Shown here one piece after another: positions 60,427 through 64,000 of a stretch of DNA of 64,000 nt (its first letter is position 1; each line of letters starts with the position of its first letter). Location of the stretch: positions 27,668 through 91,667 of the forward strand of contig JAFUYH010000019.1 of the NCBI GenBank assembly GCA_017470605.1, given 5' to 3'. Position numbers and translations under genes: made by a program. The notes under the pieces were generated by a model, which saw only the letters and a list, made by a program, of their open reading frames with translations, was not told the origin of the DNA and searched no databases. This stretch comes from Treponema sp. (GTDB lineage: Bacteria > Spirochaetota > Spirochaetia > Treponematales > Treponemataceae).

Positions 60427-61911
60427 ATGGAAAAACAGATTGAACTTCTCTCTCCTGCAGGAAATGTTGAAAAACTGGCTTATGCCTATGCTTATGGAGC
60501 AGATGCCGCCTATATCGGATTAAAAAAATTCTCACTCCGCGTTAAAGCAGATAATTTTTATGAAGACGAATACAAAAAAGTCATAGAACTGAAAAACCGC
60601 TACCCGGGCAAGAGGCTTCACTGTGCCTTAAACATTTCTTTTCATGATGAAGAAATTGATGCCCTTAAGGCAAATCTTGATTATTTCCGCCAGTATCCTA
60701 TAGATGCTTTTATCGTTCAGGATATAGGGATTGTTCCTCTGCTTCAAAAAGAATTTCCGAATGCCCAGCTTCACCTTTCTACACAGGCTTCCTGCGTAAA
60801 CAGCGAGGCTGTAAAAATGTACAAATCCCTAGGATTCAGCAGAATTGTTCTGGGGCGTGAAATTTCAATAAATCAGATAAAGAGGATAAAGGATTCTGTT
60901 CCTGATATGGAACTGGAAACTTTTGTTCATGGCGCAATGTGCATTGCCTATGCGGGCCGCTGCCTTATGAGTGCCTACCTTACCGGTCGCAGTGCCCAGA
61001 GCGGTTTTTGTTCCCACACCTGTCGCTGGAATTTTAACGTAAAGGAAGATGCCTCCGCCGCCCGTACCGCCGCAAAAGAACTTGCCCAAAGCGGAATTCT
61101 CGTTCTTGAAGAAGAGCAGCGCAAAGGCGAATACTTTCCTGTATATGAGGGTGAAGACTTTACCGCAGTCCTCTCATCCAAAGACCTGCGCATGATAGAA
61201 CATCTGGCCGATTTGCGCGATGCCGGCATTGATTCCCTTAAAATAGAAGGCCGCATGAAGAGTATTTATTATGTTGCTATGGTAACTCGTGCATACCGCA
61301 AGGCTCTTGATGCCCTGGAAGGCCGTATTTCCAGCGAAGAGGCCGCTCCTTTTATTGCAGAACTTGATAACGTTGCCCATCGCGAAAGTACAACAGGTTT
61401 CTACTATAATAAGGCAGACGCAGACAAAACAACGACTGGTGCCAGTGACAGCAAATACCAGCTTGCGGCAGAAATAGGACGCGAAATAAAGGATGATGAA
61501 TTTGAAAGGCTTTTTGAAGAAGGAAGGCAGCGCTATGAGGCTTCTCAGACTGAGTTAAATGCCATGCATCCTGCCGCCAGAGAAGCCCGCTTAAAAGACC
61601 TTGAAATTCATTCCGACCGCCGCATAATTCCTTTTGAAAAGAAGGCCGGCTGGCATATGTATGAATGTACAGCCATGAATATGATAAAAGCGGAAGATGA
61701 TATAGAATTTGTTTCCCCTGATTTCTGTTCGCTTACGGTTCATGCAGGCGACTGGGAAGTAATCAGTTCTGAAACCGGATTAAAGATGAATTGGGTTTGC
61801 GACGGACATCCTGCTGTAATTTATCTTCCTTATGAATTGCCCCATGCAAGTCTTCTCCGCACTTTAGACCCTGACTATATAGAAGGAAAAATCAGAGACA
61901 CAGGAAGATAA
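60427..61911 (+). CDS. U32 peptidase-family protein (TrhP/RlhA-like)
   Basis: 494 residues; GGAGG upstream. U32 family pattern: ELLSPAGNVEKLAYAYAYGADAAYIG at the N-terminus, and FVHGAMCIAYAGRCLMS then CSHTCRW with conserved Cys residues (about 168-200) that bind a cluster. Members help hydroxylate tRNA or rRNA using prephenate (TrhP, RlhA), and true peptidase activity is doubtful. Subtype not decided here. Confidence 0.88.
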   Translation: MEKQIELLSPAGNVEKLAYAYAYGADAAYIGLKKFSLRVKADNFYEDEYKKVIELKNRYPGKRLHCALNISFHDEEIDALKANLDYFRQYPIDAFIVQDIGIVPLLQKEFPNAQLHLSTQASCVNSEAVKMYKSLGFSRIVLGREISINQIKRIKDSVPDMELETFVHGAMCIAYAGRCLMSAYLTGRSAQSGFCSHTCRWNFNVKEDASAARTAAKELAQSGILVLEEEQRKGEYFPVYEGEDFTAVLSSKDLRMIEHLADLRDAGIDSLKIEGRMKSIYYVAMVTRAYRKALDALEGRISSEEAAPFIAELDNVAHRESTTGFYYNKADADKTTTGASDSKYQLAAEIGREIKDDEFERLFEEGRQRYEASQTELNAMHPAAREARLKDLEIHSDRRIIPFEKKAGWHMYECTAMNMIKAEDDIEFVSPDFCSLTVHAGDWEVISSETGLKMNWVCDGHPAVIYLPYELPHASLLRTLDPDYIEGKIRDTGR

Positions 61912-61980
61912 TTTCTTTTTTTTTCTTAAATTTTTGTATGTTTTGACATATCGCTGACTATTATAAGTATAGAGGTGTAT

Positions 61981-63825
61981 ATGTCAAAAAAACATTTTAT
62001 CAATATCTTTTTTAAGTCTTTTTTTTGTCTCTTATTATTCTTTATTGTGATTTCCTGCTCAGATTCCCTGTTCGGATATTCTGAAAGTCCAGGGCTTCTG
62101 CCTGATGAAGCAGATGTTCCTGCAGAAGTTGAACCTGCTCCTGAATCAGAAAATGATGCAGAAAAGACTTCTGAACCAGAGCCTGAACCTGAACCTGTGG
62201 AATCCGCAGAGACTCTTGATTCATCTGCTCCGTCTGACTCGCCGGATTCTCCCGCCTTATCTGATGCTTCCGACTCCGCTTCTTCACCTGAAAGTGCGGA
62301 ATCTTCTTCTCAAATTCCGACTTCAAGTCCTTCTCTTGTTTCATTTCTTCTTTCTGCCTTTGAGGATGACCTTTCTGTTTCTGTTGAAAAAAAAGGTTCC
62401 GCCTATATCCTTACGCCCTCTGCCGATTATGAAGCCTATTACTGGAAAATGGGCGATACCCTCCTTTCTACAGAAAAAATCCTGACTCTGGATACTTCTT
62501 CCTTTGAGACAGATTTCTACCCCCTCGTTTTGTTTGCAGAAAGGGGGGAAATCCTTTATTCATCATCACTGTTTTTGTCGGTAAAGGCAACTTCTGCCCG
62601 AACAGTTTTCCCATATTTTTCTGCTGCGGATTTTTCAGATTTTACACTCAAAGTCTTCTCCCTTTTGCCGGAAGAAAGTCTTGTGATGGAAAAGGTCTAT
62701 TCTTCCATGAGCGAACTTGAAAAAGAAAATCTTACCCTTGAAGCAGGCTCTTACCGCTTTGTTTTGACCGCCTCTGGAGGCCTCTTTACTTTTTCAGATT
62801 CAAAAGAAGTTGCTCTGGATTCCGGCTCAAAAAGCAGGATAGTCTTTTCTCTTTCGGCGGCTTCCTATAAATCTTTGCAGTCGCAAAAATCATTCGGCTC
62901 TACAGAGTCAGAATCTGCAGCATATTCTTATGGAAAACTTGATATGGTGGATTATTTTCCTTCTGACATTGCAGTTGATGATGTTTCCGTTCAGCTTTAC
63001 AGGGAAACAGAAGGTGCCTTTAAGCTTTTTGACTTCCGCAAAAATCTTGTTTTCTACAAAGGAAGTGATGCTTATGAGGGAATGAAATACATCCGTTATT
63101 CTGCCCAGGTTCCGCCTGGACTTTACTGGTTCCGCTGCGACTGTTCCTGCGAAAACTTTTCCCAGTCCTGCTATAATATGGAACTGATTTATGTTTCTCC
63201 GGCAAGCCAGTCCTGTATGATAATAGAAAATTCTTCTTTTTATAAAATGTATTCTATAGATTATGATCTGAAAGGCGGATTCTTTACAGGAAAGAAACTG
63301 AAAGAAAAAACAGCCTCCTTTGAAGGTCTTGTCCTGCCTTCTGAAAGTGAAATGTGCCGGCCCGGCTATGTTTTTTCCGGCTGGTATCTTGATTCAGACT
63401 GTACTCTTCCTGCAAAAAATGAATATCCGGCCGGTTCCATAAAAAAAGGCATGAAGTTTTCAGCCTGCTGGAAAAAATCAGAAGAAGATTTTTCAAAGAA
63501 TGAACTCAATCAGAAGTGCAGTCATCTTTCTGTGAATGAAAGTTCTTCTTCAATTGAATTAAGGATTTCAGATGCAGTAAATGACGAAATTTTTATTGTG
63601 GAAGTTTACAACAGTGCCGGAAACCGCTATGATGTGCAGTGTAAGAATGTAAGTTTTTCTGAAGGCGTCTGTTCCATGAATCTTGATTTCAGATGCAGAA
63701 AAGAAGAGTCCTATTTGATTTGTCTTTCTGCATATAAGAAAACTGAATTACTTGATGATAGCAAAATTTCGGAACTTGCTTTTTGTGAAAAATATGTTTT
63801 TGTTCCTGACTTTACGCATTTTTAA
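61981..63825 (+). CDS. Lipoprotein with InlB-type repeat
   Basis: ATG at 61981 with AGAGG 5 bases upstream; 614 residues. Signal peptide and lipobox VISC (Cys about 25), then a Glu/Pro- and Ser-rich linker (about 35-115), a beta-rich middle, and an InlB B-repeat-like domain near 420-495 (YDLKGGFFTG, and the RPGYVFSGWYLDSDCTLPA block). Such surface lipoproteins with Listeria-Bacteroides repeats are common in oral and gut Treponema; function unknown. Confidence 0.8.
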   Translation: MSKKHFINIFFKSFFCLLLFFIVISCSDSLFGYSESPGLLPDEADVPAEVEPAPESENDAEKTSEPEPEPEPVESAETLDSSAPSDSPDSPALSDASDSASSPESAESSSQIPTSSPSLVSFLLSAFEDDLSVSVEKKGSAYILTPSADYEAYYWKMGDTLLSTEKILTLDTSSFETDFYPLVLFAERGEILYSSSLFLSVKATSARTVFPYFSAADFSDFTLKVFSLLPEESLVMEKVYSSMSELEKENLTLEAGSYRFVLTASGGLFTFSDSKEVALDSGSKSRIVFSLSAASYKSLQSQKSFGSTESESAAYSYGKLDMVDYFPSDIAVDDVSVQLYRETEGAFKLFDFRKNLVFYKGSDAYEGMKYIRYSAQVPPGLYWFRCDCSCENFSQSCYNMELIYVSPASQSCMIIENSSFYKMYSIDYDLKGGFFTGKKLKEKTASFEGLVLPSESEMCRPGYVFSGWYLDSDCTLPAKNEYPAGSIKKGMKFSACWKKSEEDFSKNELNQKCSHLSVNESSSSIELRISDAVNDEIFIVEVYNSAGNRYDVQCKNVSFSEGVCSMNLDFRCRKEESYLICLSAYKKTELLDDSKISELAFCEKYVFVPDFTHF

Positions 63826-64000
63826 GGCAGGGCAAACGCATTATAAAGTTTGCATATTTATATGGCAGTCGCCAAAAATCTCAAAGCCTTTTCAGCCTCG
63901 GTTTCACTGCCATCCATCAGATTTTACAGAGCTCTGCATTATAATGCGTCTGTCCTGTAAAAAGTGCGGGAACGGAACGGGATTGCAAACGCATTTATAA
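63826..64000. repeat. Repeat-rich intergenic tail
   Basis: No convincing gene. GCAAACGCATTATAA (63832-63846) recurs with one inserted T at 63985-64000. A palindrome GCATTATAATGC (63936-63947) also occurs at 25501-25512. Arms TTTTACAG (about 63923) and CTGTAAAA (about 63954) flank that palindrome. A 19-codon leftward frame (63858-63917) is present but has no ribosome site. Confidence 0.55.

Noticed and set aside
63752..64000. Rightward frame at the window end
   Set aside because: Overlaps the end of the lipoprotein gene out of frame and runs through repeats.

Overview
The window looks like chromosome from a host-associated Treponema (spirochaete). Evidence: a diderm envelope (lipoproteins with short spirochaete-type lipoboxes, outer-membrane barrels, a LolA-fold carrier), membrane proteins of the Trep_Strep family, an InlB-repeat lipoprotein, and a phosphoglycerate mutase that appears to sit in a metal regulon, as gpm does in the T. 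pallidum tro operon. This assignment comes from protein character read by eye, not from a database search. I saw no rRNA, tRNA or CRISPR array.

1-10.9 kb: early (transposition) arm of a Mu-like prophage. Leftward genes are a C39-type peptidase cut by the window edge, a small membrane protein and an S24/LexA-type repressor. Divergent from them is a rightward early operon: Ner-like HTH, small genes, DUF3164, an HTH protein, MuA-type DDE transposase, MuB-type ATPase, gp16-like DUF1018, a C5 cytosine methyltransferase and a tail of small genes ending in an HTH protein. No rightward late genes follow, so the late genes probably lie leftward beyond position 1 and the prophage right end is near 10.7-10.9 kb.

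11-28.3 kb: a metal-acquisition and metal-sparing island. Genes are DUF3793-flavodoxin, gpmA, a half-ABC pair plus a complete ECF transporter (S, T and fused double ATPase), a convergent second S component with a second half-ABC pair, an AraC regulator, and a DUF6110 / P1B-type ATPase / HMA-like operon. Most promoters here carry a palindrome GTTAG-N6-CTAAC.

28.3-45.9 kb: signalling genes (HD-GYP, hybrid histidine kinase, response regulator); a TetR gene divergent from an RND/MMPL transporter; a block with an XRE regulator, a large lipoprotein, a serine hydrolase, a PAS-GGDEF protein and a GNAT; then a LolA-like periplasmic protein with an outer-membrane barrel, a membrane-anchored HMA protein and a flavin reductase. 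The MMPL and LolA-like genes, 8.8 kb apart, have nearly identical promoters carrying the same TetR-type operator, each followed by the metal box. I infer one trans-envelope transport system under double control.

46-64 kb: feoA-feoB-feoC-like under the strongest metal box, a ZIP transporter and YitT, then mostly housekeeping genes: S1-domain protein, rlmE, LysM/M23 peptidase, purB, proC, an outer-membrane protein, galT, metA (predicted acetyl-CoA type), a degenerate alpha/beta hydrolase, a U32 peptidase-family protein and an InlB-repeat lipoprotein. Several genes across the window appear to be transcribed as leaderless mRNAs. Two intergenic repeat families and some large hairpins separate transcription units.
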